Under the pieces are notes generated by a model. It was given only the letters and a program-made list of their open reading frames with translations, ran no database searches and had not been told where the DNA came from. Made by a program: the position numbers and the translations under genes. A stretch of DNA of 39,220 nt from Bacteroidota bacterium (lineage in GTDB: Bacteria > Bacteroidota > Bacteroidia > 2-12-FULL-35-15), in contig CANJPX010000030.1 of the NCBI GenBank assembly GCA_947476185.1, forward strand, positions 1 to 39,220, written 5' to 3'. Shown piece by piece: positions 19,300 to 27,545 of the stretch. Every line of letters starts with the position of its first letter. Position 1 is the stretch's first letter.

Positions 19300-20070
19300 A
19301 TGAAAAATAAAGAAGAGATTGTACAAAATTGGTTGCCAAGATATACAGGGACCCAATTAAATGAATTTGGAAAATTTATACTGCTTACCAATTTCAATAA
19401 ATATGTAAAACAATTTGCGGAGTGGAATAAAGTTGAAGTAAAAGGAGCCGATATGCCTATGCCAAATGCCACGGCAAATGGAATAACTATTATTAATTTC
19501 GGAATGGGAAGCGCGAACGCAGCTACAATAATGGATCTGCTTTGTGCCATTGAGCCTCAAGCTGTTTTATTTTTAGGAAAATGTGGCGGACTAAAAAAGA
19601 AAAATGCTTTAGGAGATCTGATCCTACCTATTGCCGCTGTAAGAGGAGAAGGAACATCAGATGATTATTTTCCACCTGAAGTTCCAGCATTGCCAGCATT
19701 TAGTTTGCAAAAAGCAATATCCACCACCATCCGTAATCACAATAAGGATTATTGGACCGGCACTGTTTATACTACCAACAGAAGAGTTTGGGAACATGAT
19801 GAGGAATTCAAAGAATATCTTCGCTCCATTCGTGTTATGGGAATTGACATGGAAACGGCTACTATCTTCTCCACAGGATTCCATAACGAGATCCCTACCG
19901 GTGCGCTGCTATTAGTCAGCGATCAACCGATGATATCTGAAGGAGTTAAAACGACAGAAAGCGATAAACTTGTTACACAAAATTTTGTGGATGAACATTT
20001 AAAAATTGGTATCGATTCGTTGAACGAGCTTATCAACAATGGATTAACAGTTAAACATTTAAGATTCTAA
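19300..20070 (+). CDS. amn: AMP nucleosidase (short form)
   Basis: 256 aa. Hydrolyses AMP to adenine and ribose 5-phosphate, controlling the adenylate pool. The phosphorylase/nucleosidase fold is clear: NFGMGSANAATIMDLL (66-80), FLGKCGGLKKKNALGDLILP (91-110), GIDMETATIF (181-190, carrying the purine/ribose-binding Met-Glu) and LVSDQP with the catalytic Asp208. The ~200-residue N-terminal regulatory domain of E. coli Amn is absent, as in Bacteroidota. Divergent from the HsdR_N gene. ATG is A-rich upstream. A generic MTAN/PNP-family nucleosidase is the alternative, but the N-terminal WLPRYTGT segment favours AMP nucleosidase. Confidence 0.88.
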   Translation: MKNKEEIVQNWLPRYTGTQLNEFGKFILLTNFNKYVKQFAEWNKVEVKGADMPMPNATANGITIINFGMGSANAATIMDLLCAIEPQAVLFLGKCGGLKKKNALGDLILPIAAVRGEGTSDDYFPPEVPALPAFSLQKAISTTIRNHNKDYWTGTVYTTNRRVWEHDEEFKEYLRSIRVMGIDMETATIFSTGFHNEIPTGALLLVSDQPMISEGVKTTESDKLVTQNFVDEHLKIGIDSLNELINNGLTVKHLRF

Positions 20071-20196
20071 TAAAGATTCGCTCCCTTTAATCACTTCATT
20101 AATCGAAGATTAATAGGCGAGAACTTATACAAAATATTATTAAAACTGTTTTTTACATAAACTCTTCCTTTTTGGGAGAGCTCAAGAGAGGGTACA

Positions 20197-21234
20197 ATGG
20201 AATACAATGAAATAATATCAGAATTAAAAAAGAAAACTTATCGCCCCATCTATTTCTTGATGGGAGAAGAGCCTTATTTTATTGATATGATTTCTGATTA
20301 TATCGAAAATAATGTGCTGGATGAATCTGAAAAGGAATTTAATCAAACCGTACTTTACGGACGCGATGTTTCTGCTGCAGAAATCATAGGTGCCGCAAAA
20401 CGCTTTCCCATGATGAGCGAGCACCAGGTAATAATTGTCAAAGAAGCACAAGACATAAAAGATCTGATAAAAAAAGAAAAAGAAGAGAAAAAAGAAAAGG
20501 ATAAACAAAAAACACCTTTTGAAGCATATCTTGAAAATCCGCTCCCATCAACTATATTAGTGTTTTGTTATAAATATAAAAGCATTGACAAAAGAACAGC
20601 ACTCGCAAAATTAATTACAAAAAATGCGGCCATTTTTGAATCAAAAAAATTATATGACAATCAGGTTGCCGACTGGATAAATAATTATTTAAAATCTAAA
20701 GATTATACGATCAACCAGCGTGCAGCAGGATTATTGGGAGAATACCTTGGAACAAGCTTGAGTAAGGTTACAAATGAATTGGATAAACTCATCATTAACC
20801 TTCCACCAAAATCCGAGATCACAACCGAGCACATTCAAACAAACATCGGGATCAGTAAAGATTACAATGTATTTGAATTAAATACTGCCATCGGGAAAAA
20901 AGAAGTTTTAAAAGCAAACAGGATCATTAATTATTTCAATTCAAATCCAAAGGATAATCCAATGGTAATGACTATTGCATCACTTTATGGATACTTCTGC
21001 AAGACCCTTATTTATCACCATACAGCTGATAAAAAAACAGCCGCTTCAGCAATGGGAGTCAATCCATTTTTTGTGAAAGATTATGAAGTTGGTGCAAAAA
21101 ATTATTCTGTCGGAAAACTAAAATCCATTTTCAGTTATCTCCGTGAATATGATCTGAAATCAAAGGGCCTCGACAGAGGTTCTGCAACAGAAGGAGAGTT
21201 GCTGAAAGAACTGATATTTAAAATAATGCATTAA
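20197..21234 (+). CDS. holA: DNA polymerase III delta subunit
   Basis: 345 aa, the usual length. Clamp-loader subunit that opens the beta sliding clamp. The N-terminal AAA+-like domain shows PIYFLMGEEPYFIDMISDYI, then GRDVSAAEIIGAAKRFPMMSEHQVIIVKEAQ. The helical lid (LLGEYLGTSLSKVTNELDKLI) and collar domain (DNPMVMTIASLYGYFCKTLIYHH) follow. Residues ~87-106 are an unusually charged Lys/Glu run inserted between strands. Lies 126 nt after amn and 48 nt before the EVE-domain gene. Start: ATG at 20197, preceded by a GA-rich stretch. Confidence 0.92.
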   Translation: MEYNEIISELKKKTYRPIYFLMGEEPYFIDMISDYIENNVLDESEKEFNQTVLYGRDVSAAEIIGAAKRFPMMSEHQVIIVKEAQDIKDLIKKEKEEKKEKDKQKTPFEAYLENPLPSTILVFCYKYKSIDKRTALAKLITKNAAIFESKKLYDNQVADWINNYLKSKDYTINQRAAGLLGEYLGTSLSKVTNELDKLIINLPPKSEITTEHIQTNIGISKDYNVFELNTAIGKKEVLKANRIINYFNSNPKDNPMVMTIASLYGYFCKTLIYHHTADKKTAASAMGVNPFFVKDYEVGAKNYSVGKLKSIFSYLREYDLKSKGLDRGSATEGELLKELIFKIMH

Positions 21235-21282
21235 GTATAATTGCATTTCGTGTATTTCGTAAAACATTCGTAATTCGTTGGT

Positions 21283-21693
21283 ATGAACTATTGGCTTGTA
21301 AAATCTGAACCTTTTAAATACAGTTGGGATCAATTTGTAAAAGATAAAAAAGCGGTTTGGGATGGTGTTCGCAACTATGCCGCAAGAAACAATATGCGAA
21401 CTATGAAAAAAGGTGACCTTGTTTTGTTTTATCATAGTAATGAAGGATTAAATATTGTTGGAATTGCAAAAGTTGTTAAAGAAGCTTACCAAGATCCCAC
21501 AACAGAAGATACCGCCTGGAGTGTTGTTGAAATTACTCCATTCAAAGCCTTAAAAAGACCTGTCTCTTTAGCTGAAATAAAAGCAGACAAACAGCTGGAA
21601 GGCATACAGCTAGTGCGCTTAAGCAGGCTATCAGTTGCTTCAATTAAGGTGGAGGAATTTGACAGGATATTGGCAATGTCTGAAACAAAATAG
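21283..21693 (+). CDS. EVE domain protein
   Basis: 136 aa, a single EVE domain (PUA-like fold). MNYWLVKSEPFKYSWDQFVKD, WDGVRNYAARNNMR, KKGDLVLFYHSNEG and IVGIAKVVKEAY are hallmarks, with the aromatic cage that binds flipped or modified bases. Family members bind modified cytosines in DNA or RNA; some accompany restriction or phage-defence genes, others are housekeeping relatives of thymocyte nuclear protein 1. Neighbours here are holA and purB, so a housekeeping role is more likely. A spurious extension of the purB frame overlaps its 3' end, but the real purB begins 82 nt later. Confidence 0.9.
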   Translation: MNYWLVKSEPFKYSWDQFVKDKKAVWDGVRNYAARNNMRTMKKGDLVLFYHSNEGLNIVGIAKVVKEAYQDPTTEDTAWSVVEITPFKALKRPVSLAEIKADKQLEGIQLVRLSRLSVASIKVEEFDRILAMSETK

Positions 21694-21775
21694 ATCCCTC
21701 CTTTTTCATCCGGCTAGCTATAGCCTTGTGATTTTTTCTTATCTTCGTTGCTCTTTTAAAAACAACCCAATTGCA

Positions 21776-23122
21776 ATGAGTGAATTAAATAAACTAACAG
21801 CTATTTCTCCCGTTGACGGCCGATACCGTAACACAACTGAAAAACTTGCCGATTACTTTTCGGAAGCTGCACTGATAAAATACCGTGTACTGGTGGAGAT
21901 TGAATATTTTATTGCATTATGCGAATTACCACTGCCACAATTAAAAGGATTTGATAAAAACTTATACCCATCACTGCGCAAAATATATTCGGAATTTACA
22001 GAAGTTGATGCACAAAAAATAAAAGACATCGAAAAAATTACTAATCACGATGTTAAAGCAGTTGAATATTTTATCAAAGAAAAATTTGATGCATTAAATA
22101 TTAATGAACAAAAAGAATTCATCCATTTCGGATTAACATCACAGGATATTAATAATACCGCCATTCCTTATTCTCTTAAGGCAGCAATGAACGAATGCTT
22201 GTTTCCCGTTTTAGATGAATTGGTAAACAAACTTTCGGCACAAGCGGAGGAGTGGAAAAATATTTCAATGCTCGCACGAACACATGGCCAACCGGCATCT
22301 CCAACTCGTCTTGGAAAAGAAATCATGGTGTTTGTTGTTCGTTTACAGAACCAAATTTCTCAGTTGAGATCAGTTCCTTACGGAGCGAAATTTGGAGGAG
22401 CCACAGGAAATTTGAATGCACACCATGTTGCATATCCACAAACCGACTGGTTAACATTTGCCAACACATTTGTAAATAAGAATTTGGGATTAGATCGCTC
22501 CTATCCAACTACTCAAATTGAACATTACGATAATTTTGCGTCATATTGTGATGCTCTTAAACGCATCAATACTATTCTGATAGATTTGGATCGTGATATA
22601 TGGACCTATGTTTCGATGGAATATTTCAAACAAAAAATAAAGGTTGGCGAAATAGGTTCTTCGGCAATGCCGCATAAAGTAAACCCGATTGACTTTGAAA
22701 ACTCTGAAGGGAATTTAGGAATTGCAAATGCTCTATTTGAACATTTTTCTGCTAAATTGCCGATCTCTCGTTTACAACGCGACCTCACGGACTCAACCGT
22801 TTTACGCAACGTTGGCGTTCCATTGGCGCATAGCCTGATCGCATACAGATCTTTATTAAAAGGATTGGATAAACTGATCCTTAATAAAGAGGCAATTGAA
22901 AAAGACCTGGAAAATAATTGGGCCGTTGTTGCAGAGGCAATTCAAACTGTTCTTCGAAGAGAAGGATATCCAAAACCTTATGAAGCATTAAAAGAACTGA
23001 CTCGTACAAATACACATATCACCAAAGAAAGTATTTCAGCTTTTATTGATACACTTAAAGTTAGTGAAGCAATTAAATCTGAACTAAAGAAAATTTCACC
23101 GGGTAATTTTACAGGAATATAA
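21776..23122 (+). CDS. purB: Adenylosuccinate lyase
   Basis: 448 aa, E. coli-type PurB. Cleaves SAICAR to AICAR in IMP synthesis and adenylosuccinate to AMP, releasing fumarate each time. MSELNKLTAISPVDGRYRNTTEKL is the standard N-terminus and fixes the start at 21776; the frame is open to 21635, but the extra residues are translated spacer and EVE gene sequence. ARTHGQPASPTRLGKE holds the catalytic His, GGATGNLNAHH and the fumarase/aspartase signature GSSAMPHKVNPIDFEN are intact. A TATCTTCG sequence (near-consensus -7) lies in the 82-nt upstream gap. Confidence 0.95.
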   Translation: MSELNKLTAISPVDGRYRNTTEKLADYFSEAALIKYRVLVEIEYFIALCELPLPQLKGFDKNLYPSLRKIYSEFTEVDAQKIKDIEKITNHDVKAVEYFIKEKFDALNINEQKEFIHFGLTSQDINNTAIPYSLKAAMNECLFPVLDELVNKLSAQAEEWKNISMLARTHGQPASPTRLGKEIMVFVVRLQNQISQLRSVPYGAKFGGATGNLNAHHVAYPQTDWLTFANTFVNKNLGLDRSYPTTQIEHYDNFASYCDALKRINTILIDLDRDIWTYVSMEYFKQKIKVGEIGSSAMPHKVNPIDFENSEGNLGIANALFEHFSAKLPISRLQRDLTDSTVLRNVGVPLAHSLIAYRSLLKGLDKLILNKEAIEKDLENNWAVVAEAIQTVLRREGYPKPYEALKELTRTNTHITKESISAFIDTLKVSEAIKSELKKISPGNFTGI

Positions 23123-23171
23123 AACACTGTCTCGCATAAAAAACGGAACAGAAGTCTTTATTAAACAGTCA

Positions 23172-24041
23172 ATGAAAGTCAGCGGATTCACAATAGTTCG
23201 GAATGCTATCAAATACGATTACCCCATCGTGGAAGCGATCATGTCTATCCTTCCTCTTTGTGATGAAATAATTGTTGCTGTCGGAAAATCAGAAGATGAA
23301 ACATTACAACTGATCCGTTCCATAAATTCTTCTAAAATAAAGATCATTGAAACTGTTTGGGATGAAAGCTTGCGTGAAGGAGGGAAAGTGCTTGCAGACG
23401 AAACAAATAAAGCTTTTTCTGCAATTTCGAAGGACAGCGACTGGGCTTTTTATGTTCAAGGTGATGAGGTGATCCATGAGAAATATTTGCCCAACATAAA
23501 AAAAGCCATGGAGCAATACAAAGATGATAAGCATGTTGATGGCTTACTGTTCCGGTACACTCATTTTTTTGGATCTTATGATTTTATTGCTGACTCGAGA
23601 CGTTGGTACAGAAGAGAGATCCGAATCATAAAAAACGATAAAAGTATTTCTTCATATTTAGATGCTCAAGGATTTAGAAAAAACGGACAAAAATTAAACG
23701 TAAAACAGATTGATGCAGCAGTGTATCACTATGGCTGGGTAAAGCCCCCTGAAGCGCAACAAGCCAAACAACAAACATTCAACAAATTATGGCATGATGA
23801 CGAATGGATAAAAAAAAATGTTCCGGATGTAGATAAATTCGATTATTCACAAATTGATTCTGTTGCATTATTCATTGGAACACATCCAAAAGTAATGCAA
23901 GCACGAATCGACCAAATGAATTGGAAATTCTCATTCGACCCCACACAAAAAAAAACACCTTTAAAAATAAAATTAATAATGCTGATCGAAAAAAAAACGG
24001 GCTGGAAAATAGGTGAGTACAAAAATTATAAAATTGTTTAA
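23172..24041 (+). CDS. Family 2-like glycosyltransferase
   Basis: 289 aa. GT-A start: GFTIVRNAIKYDYPIVEAIMSILPLCDEIIVAVGKSEDET, then WAFYVQGDEVIHEKY in which QGDE takes the place of the DXD metal/nucleotide-sugar motif. The second half (YTHFFGSYDFIADSRRWYRREIRII, AAVYHYGWVKPPEAQQAKQQ) resembles uncharacterised GT2-like proteins rather than processive synthases. No membrane segment is seen, so it is probably a cytosolic transferase acting on a membrane-linked acceptor. 49 nt after purB; the next gene begins 1 nt after its stop, so it is co-transcribed with the lipoprotein. Confidence 0.78.
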   Translation: MKVSGFTIVRNAIKYDYPIVEAIMSILPLCDEIIVAVGKSEDETLQLIRSINSSKIKIIETVWDESLREGGKVLADETNKAFSAISKDSDWAFYVQGDEVIHEKYLPNIKKAMEQYKDDKHVDGLLFRYTHFFGSYDFIADSRRWYRREIRIIKNDKSISSYLDAQGFRKNGQKLNVKQIDAAVYHYGWVKPPEAQQAKQQTFNKLWHDDEWIKKNVPDVDKFDYSQIDSVALFIGTHPKVMQARIDQMNWKFSFDPTQKKTPLKIKLIMLIEKKTGWKIGEYKNYKIV

Positions 24042-24042
24042 C

Positions 24043-25488
24043 ATGAAAAAAAAATCACTTTTTTTATTATTCCTTTCATCTATTTTATTTTTTTCCTGTT
24101 CCTCAGGTCCCGGTAAAACAAAAACTATTGTTGAAGCAAAAGACACTGTTCCAACAAAAGAGAATTTTGCAAAAGGACAATTAATAGAAAATGTGCTAAA
24201 CTTAAATGATGCATCACAATCTTATGCGATGTATCTTCCTTCAAATTATTCCAGCGACAAGATCTATCCTGTTATATATGCATTCGATGCACATGGTGCC
24301 GGAAAACTTCCTGTATCCATGTATAAAGATCTTGCTGAAAAATATGGATACATACTAATTGGTTCCAACAATTCAAAAAATGGAACACCTTGGGATGAAT
24401 CACAAATAATCGCGAACAATTTATTTTCCGATTCTCAACTTCGTTTATCCATTAACACTTCCCGTATATATTTATTAGGATTCTCTGGTGGCGCCCGTGT
24501 GGCAAATGGACTATGTATCACAAATGGAGGAATTGCAGGTGTGATATGCTGCGGTGCTGCATCACCTGCAGCAAATTCCAAAGACCCTAGAAGCAATTAC
24601 ACTTTTCTGGGAATATGTGGCAATGCGGATTTCAATTACATTGAAATGAGAAAATATGACATGATCGAGCTTGCCGGAAGACCTGTTAAACATGCTTTTA
24701 TAGAATTTGACGGCAAACATGAATGGCCCAAAGTAGAGGTTATGAATGATGCCTTTTTATGGTCTGAATTAGGCGCGATGCGCAAAGACCCTAAATTAAA
24801 AAATGATGCCTTTGTGAAAGAAAATATCTTAGTATTTTCAGATCAAATTAAGAAACTTCAAGGAAATAAAAAAACATTTGAAGTTTACAATCTGGTTCGG
24901 AGAACAATCAATTTTTTTGACGGACTTACAGATTTAAAAGAATATTACGATATCTATAATCCATTGAAGGCAAATCCTGAGATCGATAAAAAATTAAAAC
25001 TGGAAAGCAAAAACTGGAAACAAGAAGAGGATTTAAAATCATTTTATTCCGATGCATTTCAATCCAAGAATCTAGATTGGTGGAGACAAGATATTAACTC
25101 CATGAATAAAAAAATAAAAACAGGAAGCACAGATGACGCTCTGATGTATAAAAGAACACTTGATTACCTGAGCCTTGTTGCTTACATGCAAACGACAGGT
25201 TCTCTGCAAAAACAAAATCTGCCGGCAGCAAAAATGTTCTGTCATATATATATGATCATCGACCCCACAAATAGTGAGGGACATTACCTGGATGCAACAA
25301 TCTTGGCTATTGAAGGAAAAGATAAAGAATGCATCGCTGCATTAGATGAGTCAGTAAAAAATGGGTTCAAAGATATTTCCAGACTACAAATGGATAACAC
25401 TTTCGTTAAAATAAAAACGACTCCTGAATTTGACTTGCTCTTAAAAAAGGTGAATGAGGCGAGTTTAAATCCTGCTACAAAAAATTAA
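24043..25488 (+). CDS. Lipoprotein: alpha/beta-hydrolase (esterase-like) fused to a TPR-like C-terminal half
   Basis: 481 aa. Lipoprotein signal KKKSLFLLFLSSILFFSC with lipidated Cys19. Residues ~45-240 form a polyhydroxybutyrate-depolymerase/feruloyl-esterase-like hydrolase: YAMYLPSNYSSDKIYPVIYAFD, nucleophile Ser148 in LGFSGGARVANG, acid Asp196 (CGNADFN) and His226 (FDGKHEWP). The triad looks complete. Residues ~250-481 are helical, ending in a TPR-like pattern (DATILAIEGKDKECIAALDESVKNGFKDISRL, PEFDLLLKKV). The substrate is unknown; a carbohydrate ester or peptide-like ester at the outer membrane is plausible. Its stop abuts the convergent radC stop (25488/25489) without a terminator. Confidence 0.8.
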   Translation: MKKKSLFLLFLSSILFFSCSSGPGKTKTIVEAKDTVPTKENFAKGQLIENVLNLNDASQSYAMYLPSNYSSDKIYPVIYAFDAHGAGKLPVSMYKDLAEKYGYILIGSNNSKNGTPWDESQIIANNLFSDSQLRLSINTSRIYLLGFSGGARVANGLCITNGGIAGVICCGAASPAANSKDPRSNYTFLGICGNADFNYIEMRKYDMIELAGRPVKHAFIEFDGKHEWPKVEVMNDAFLWSELGAMRKDPKLKNDAFVKENILVFSDQIKKLQGNKKTFEVYNLVRRTINFFDGLTDLKEYYDIYNPLKANPEIDKKLKLESKNWKQEEDLKSFYSDAFQSKNLDWWRQDINSMNKKIKTGSTDDALMYKRTLDYLSLVAYMQTTGSLQKQNLPAAKMFCHIYMIIDPTNSEGHYLDATILAIEGKDKECIAALDESVKNGFKDISRLQMDNTFVKIKTTPEFDLLLKKVNEASLNPATKN

Positions 25489-26211
25489 TTACATCGATCC
25501 TTCATCAGCAAAACTATAAAATCCGTTTTCCGTGATGATCAAATGATCCAATAATGGAATTTCCATTAATTTTCCGGCATCCTTTACGCTTTTAGTTATC
25601 CGAATATCCGCTTCACTGGGTTTTAAGTTTCCTGATGGATGGTTATGACAAATTATGATCGAGGAGGCGTAACACGCTATTGCTGCTTTAAAAATAATTT
25701 TAATATCAACCACAGTTCCGGAGATCCCACCACGGGAGATCATTTCTTTTTTAATTACCAAATTCGCACGATTCAACATCATCAGCCAAAATTCCTCGTG
25801 TGGAAGATCCAAAAATAGTGGTTGCATAATATCGAATGCATCTTTACTTGAAGTAATTTTTTTTCGACTTACTACATCGGAATCCTTTCTTCTCCGCCCA
25901 AGTTCCATGGCAGCCATTATACTTATTGCTTTCGCTTCTCCGATCCCCTTAAACTTTATCAACTCGTTAATATTTAATTTTCCCAGGTCATTTAGATTAT
26001 TCCCTACACTTACCAAAATTCTTTTTGACAATTCAACAGCTGTTTCATCTCTGCTGCCCGAACCAATTAATATGGCGATCAACTCAGCTTCAGTGAGCAC
26101 GTGCCTTCCCTTTTCCATCAACTTTTCGCGTGGACGATCTTCTTCCGCCCAGGATTTAATTACTAATCTGTTTTCCTCCATAAATTTTTTCAGTTCATAA
26201 TGTTCAGTCAT
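25489..26211 (-). CDS. radC: RadC/YsdB-type JAMM-fold protein (UPF0758)
   Basis: 240 aa. N-terminal helix-hairpin-helix (FKGIGEAKAISIMAAMELGRR, ~87-107) and C-terminal JAB/JAMM domain with HNHPSG...SEAD giving His189, His191 and Asp202 as metal ligands. Preceded by REKLMEKGRHVLTEAELIAILIGSG, the family signature. Despite the name, a DNA-repair role is unproven; a metal-dependent hydrolase on DNA ends or a protein substrate remains possible. A full-length chromosomal copy, not the short plasmid/phage type. The gene lies downstream of rpsT and its terminator. Confidence 0.93.
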   Translation of the reverse strand: MTEHYELKKFMEENRLVIKSWAEEDRPREKLMEKGRHVLTEAELIAILIGSGSRDETAVELSKRILVSVGNNLNDLGKLNINELIKFKGIGEAKAISIMAAMELGRRRKDSDVVSRKKITSSKDAFDIMQPLFLDLPHEEFWLMMLNRANLVIKKEMISRGGISGTVVDIKIIFKAAIACYASSIIICHNHPSGNLKPSEADIRITKSVKDAGKLMEIPLLDHLIITENGFYSFADEGSM

Positions 26212-26287
26212 CGCAACTCTTTTTAAACGTTTAGATTTTGTAGGAACTTACTATTCCGCTTTCACGTTTTTACAGAATCTTAAACAT

Positions 26288-26317
26288 AAAAAAAAGGCTC
26301 CGCAGAATTGCGGAGCC
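26288..26317 (-). terminator. rpsT intrinsic terminator
   Basis: GGCTCCGCA (26296-26304) pairs with TGCGGAGCC (26309-26317), loop GAAT. On the minus strand it is followed by eight T (complement of 26288-26295). Lies 37 nt past the rpsT stop. Confidence 0.92.
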
Positions 26318-26353
26318 TCAATTGTTGTATTAACGAGAAATATTTTTACACTA

Positions 26354-26611
26354 TTATTTTTTTAGTGCATTGATCTTTTTAGTCAATTTTGATTTCAAAT
26401 TAGCTGCTTTATTCTTGTGAATAACGCTTTTTTTAGCCAATTTATCAACCATTGCAATAACTTTAGGAAGTTTTTCAGAAGCCGATTTTTTATCTTCGTC
26501 TGCTCTTAATTCTTTCACTGCATTACGCATTGTTTTTGCTTGGTAGCGGTTTCTTAATCTTTTAGCATCGTTAGAACGGATTCTTTTGATACTCGACTTG
26601 TGATTTGCCAT
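26354..26611 (-). CDS. rpsT: 30S ribosomal protein S20
   Basis: 85 aa, highly basic. [22 protein letters not shown] is the S20 N-terminus; the rest is Lys/Ala-rich helix ([29 protein letters not shown]). Binds 16S rRNA early in 30S assembly. Preceded on the same strand by tRNA-Glu (77-nt gap) with no promoter-like box between, so they may share a transcript. An 8-bp inverted repeat (26626-26660) lies in its leader. ATG follows an A-rich run with no Shine-Dalgarno. Confidence 0.96.
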   Translation of the reverse strand: MANHKSSIKRIRSNDAKRLRNRYQAKTMRNAVKELRADEDKKSASEKLPKVIAMVDKLAKKSVIHKNKAANLKSKLTKKINALKK

Positions 26612-26625
26612 TTTTCTTTTTTTTT

Positions 26626-26660
26626 GTTGTCAGTTCCCTTTTAAACGTTTCTCTGACAAC
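26626..26660 (-). promoter_or_regulatory. Inverted repeat in the rpsT leader
   Basis: In the mRNA sense GTTGTCAG and CTGACAAC form a perfect 8-bp stem with a 19-nt loop, followed by an A9 run and the rpsT ATG about 14 nt later. No U-tract on the coding strand, so it is not a terminator. It could be a tRNA/mRNA processing site or an S20 autoregulatory structure. Confidence 0.5.
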
Positions 26661-26688
26661 TATTTTATTAACTATTTTACTTCTTTTG

Positions 26689-26760
26689 TAGCCCGTAGGG
26701 GAATCGAACCCCTCTTACCAGGATGAAAACCTGGCGTCCTAACCCCTAGACGAACGGGCC
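26689..26760 (-). tRNA. tRNA-Glu (anticodon TTC)
   Basis: Complete cloverleaf: acceptor GGCCCGT/ACGGGCT with a G1-U72 wobble, D arm with AGGGGTTAGGAC, anticodon stem CCAGG/CCTGG around TTTTCAT (anticodon TTC), and T arm AGGGG-TTCGATT-CCCCT. Discriminator A at 26689. CCA is not encoded. No long variable arm. Confidence 0.96.
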
Positions 26761-26777
26761 CTTTAATTTTGGGAGTG

Positions 26778-26810
26778 CAAATGTAAATGAAATAATCTAT
26801 TTCTGCAAAA
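26778..26810 (-). promoter_or_regulatory. tRNA-Glu (and rpsT) promoter
   Basis: On the minus strand TTTTG (26810-26806), a 20-nt spacer, then TACATTTG (26785-26778): a good match to the Bacteroidota TTTG/TAnnTTTG consensus at the expected spacing. The tRNA 5' end is 17 nt downstream. The best promoter in the window. Confidence 0.72.
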
Positions 26811-26835
26811 TATTTTTGAAACTATTAAGCAAATA

Positions 26836-27528
26836 TTAGTCAATTAAATCATTATCAGCCTGAAAACGAAAGCCTAAGCGCTTTCCAGTTTTTATTTGCA
26901 TGCTCTCACTCACCGATTGCATGTCCATCACACTGATCTCCTTGACAGAATCAAACGGTGGTGTATATAGGTCGAAATTCAGACAATACAGGATAGTTGA
27001 CTCTAAAACTGCCTTTATGGCATTCTCATCCACCACTGCGTGCACAAAATCATTATACATAAAACCAAGCTGTTTTTTGCCCTCTAAAAAATAGTGATCC
27101 TCCTTATTCACAAATATCCGCCCTATCACATAACCTAAGTCATTGATCCTGCTATATTTAAATGAATCGTTCAAAAAATTGTAAATGTTGATCATTCCGC
27201 AAAACGTTCTATAATGATCATCTTTAATATAGGAACTCTTCCAAACCTGATGATTTTTATCGAACTCAAAAATATTGGTGTGCATCGCAAAGATTAGCAA
27301 ATCGCCAGCAACCCTTAGTTCAAATTCGAACTCCCCTTTCTCCTTAAATTCGATAACAACCCTTTTATCCTTTTGAGCAATCTCTTTAGATAATTCAAAT
27401 GCCAGACTTTTGGCAACGGATTTCAAAACGCCAAAAGCTTTTAACGTATTGGCATAAACATCCTGCTTCATGCTCGACTTTTCAACGAGCGTCTTCAAAA
27501 TCAGCTCCCTCGAAGTTTTATTTTCCAT
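26836..27528 (-). CDS. Conserved hypothetical protein next to proS
   Basis: 230 aa; I do not recognise a named family. No signal peptide or membrane segment. An N-terminal helix (TSRELILKTLVEKSSMKQDVYANTL) precedes alternating strands (RVVIEFKEKGEFEFELRVAGDLLIFAMHTNIFEF, SSYIKDDHYRTFCGMINIYNFLNDSF, LGYVIGRIFVNKEDHYFLEGKKQLGFMY). A C-terminal region (VSVMDMQSVSES) follows. It looks like a globular alpha/beta cytosolic protein. Located 17 nt after the proS stop on the same strand, so an operon is likely. Its steady codon use and good composition argue for a real gene. Confidence 0.75.
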   Translation of the reverse strand: MENKTSRELILKTLVEKSSMKQDVYANTLKAFGVLKSVAKSLAFELSKEIAQKDKRVVIEFKEKGEFEFELRVAGDLLIFAMHTNIFEFDKNHQVWKSSYIKDDHYRTFCGMINIYNFLNDSFKYSRINDLGYVIGRIFVNKEDHYFLEGKKQLGFMYNDFVHAVVDENAIKAVLESTILYCLNFDLYTPPFDSVKEISVMDMQSVSESMQIKTGKRLGFRFQADNDLID

Positions 27529-27545
27529 TATTCAATAGATTTTAA

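Noticed and set aside
20098..20114. ATTAATC-GAA-GATTAAT hairpin after amn as a terminator
   Set aside because: Only 7 AT-rich base pairs and no T-tract on either side.
21283..21693. EVE protein as part of a defence island
   Set aside because: Neighbours are holA and purB and no defence gene is nearby.
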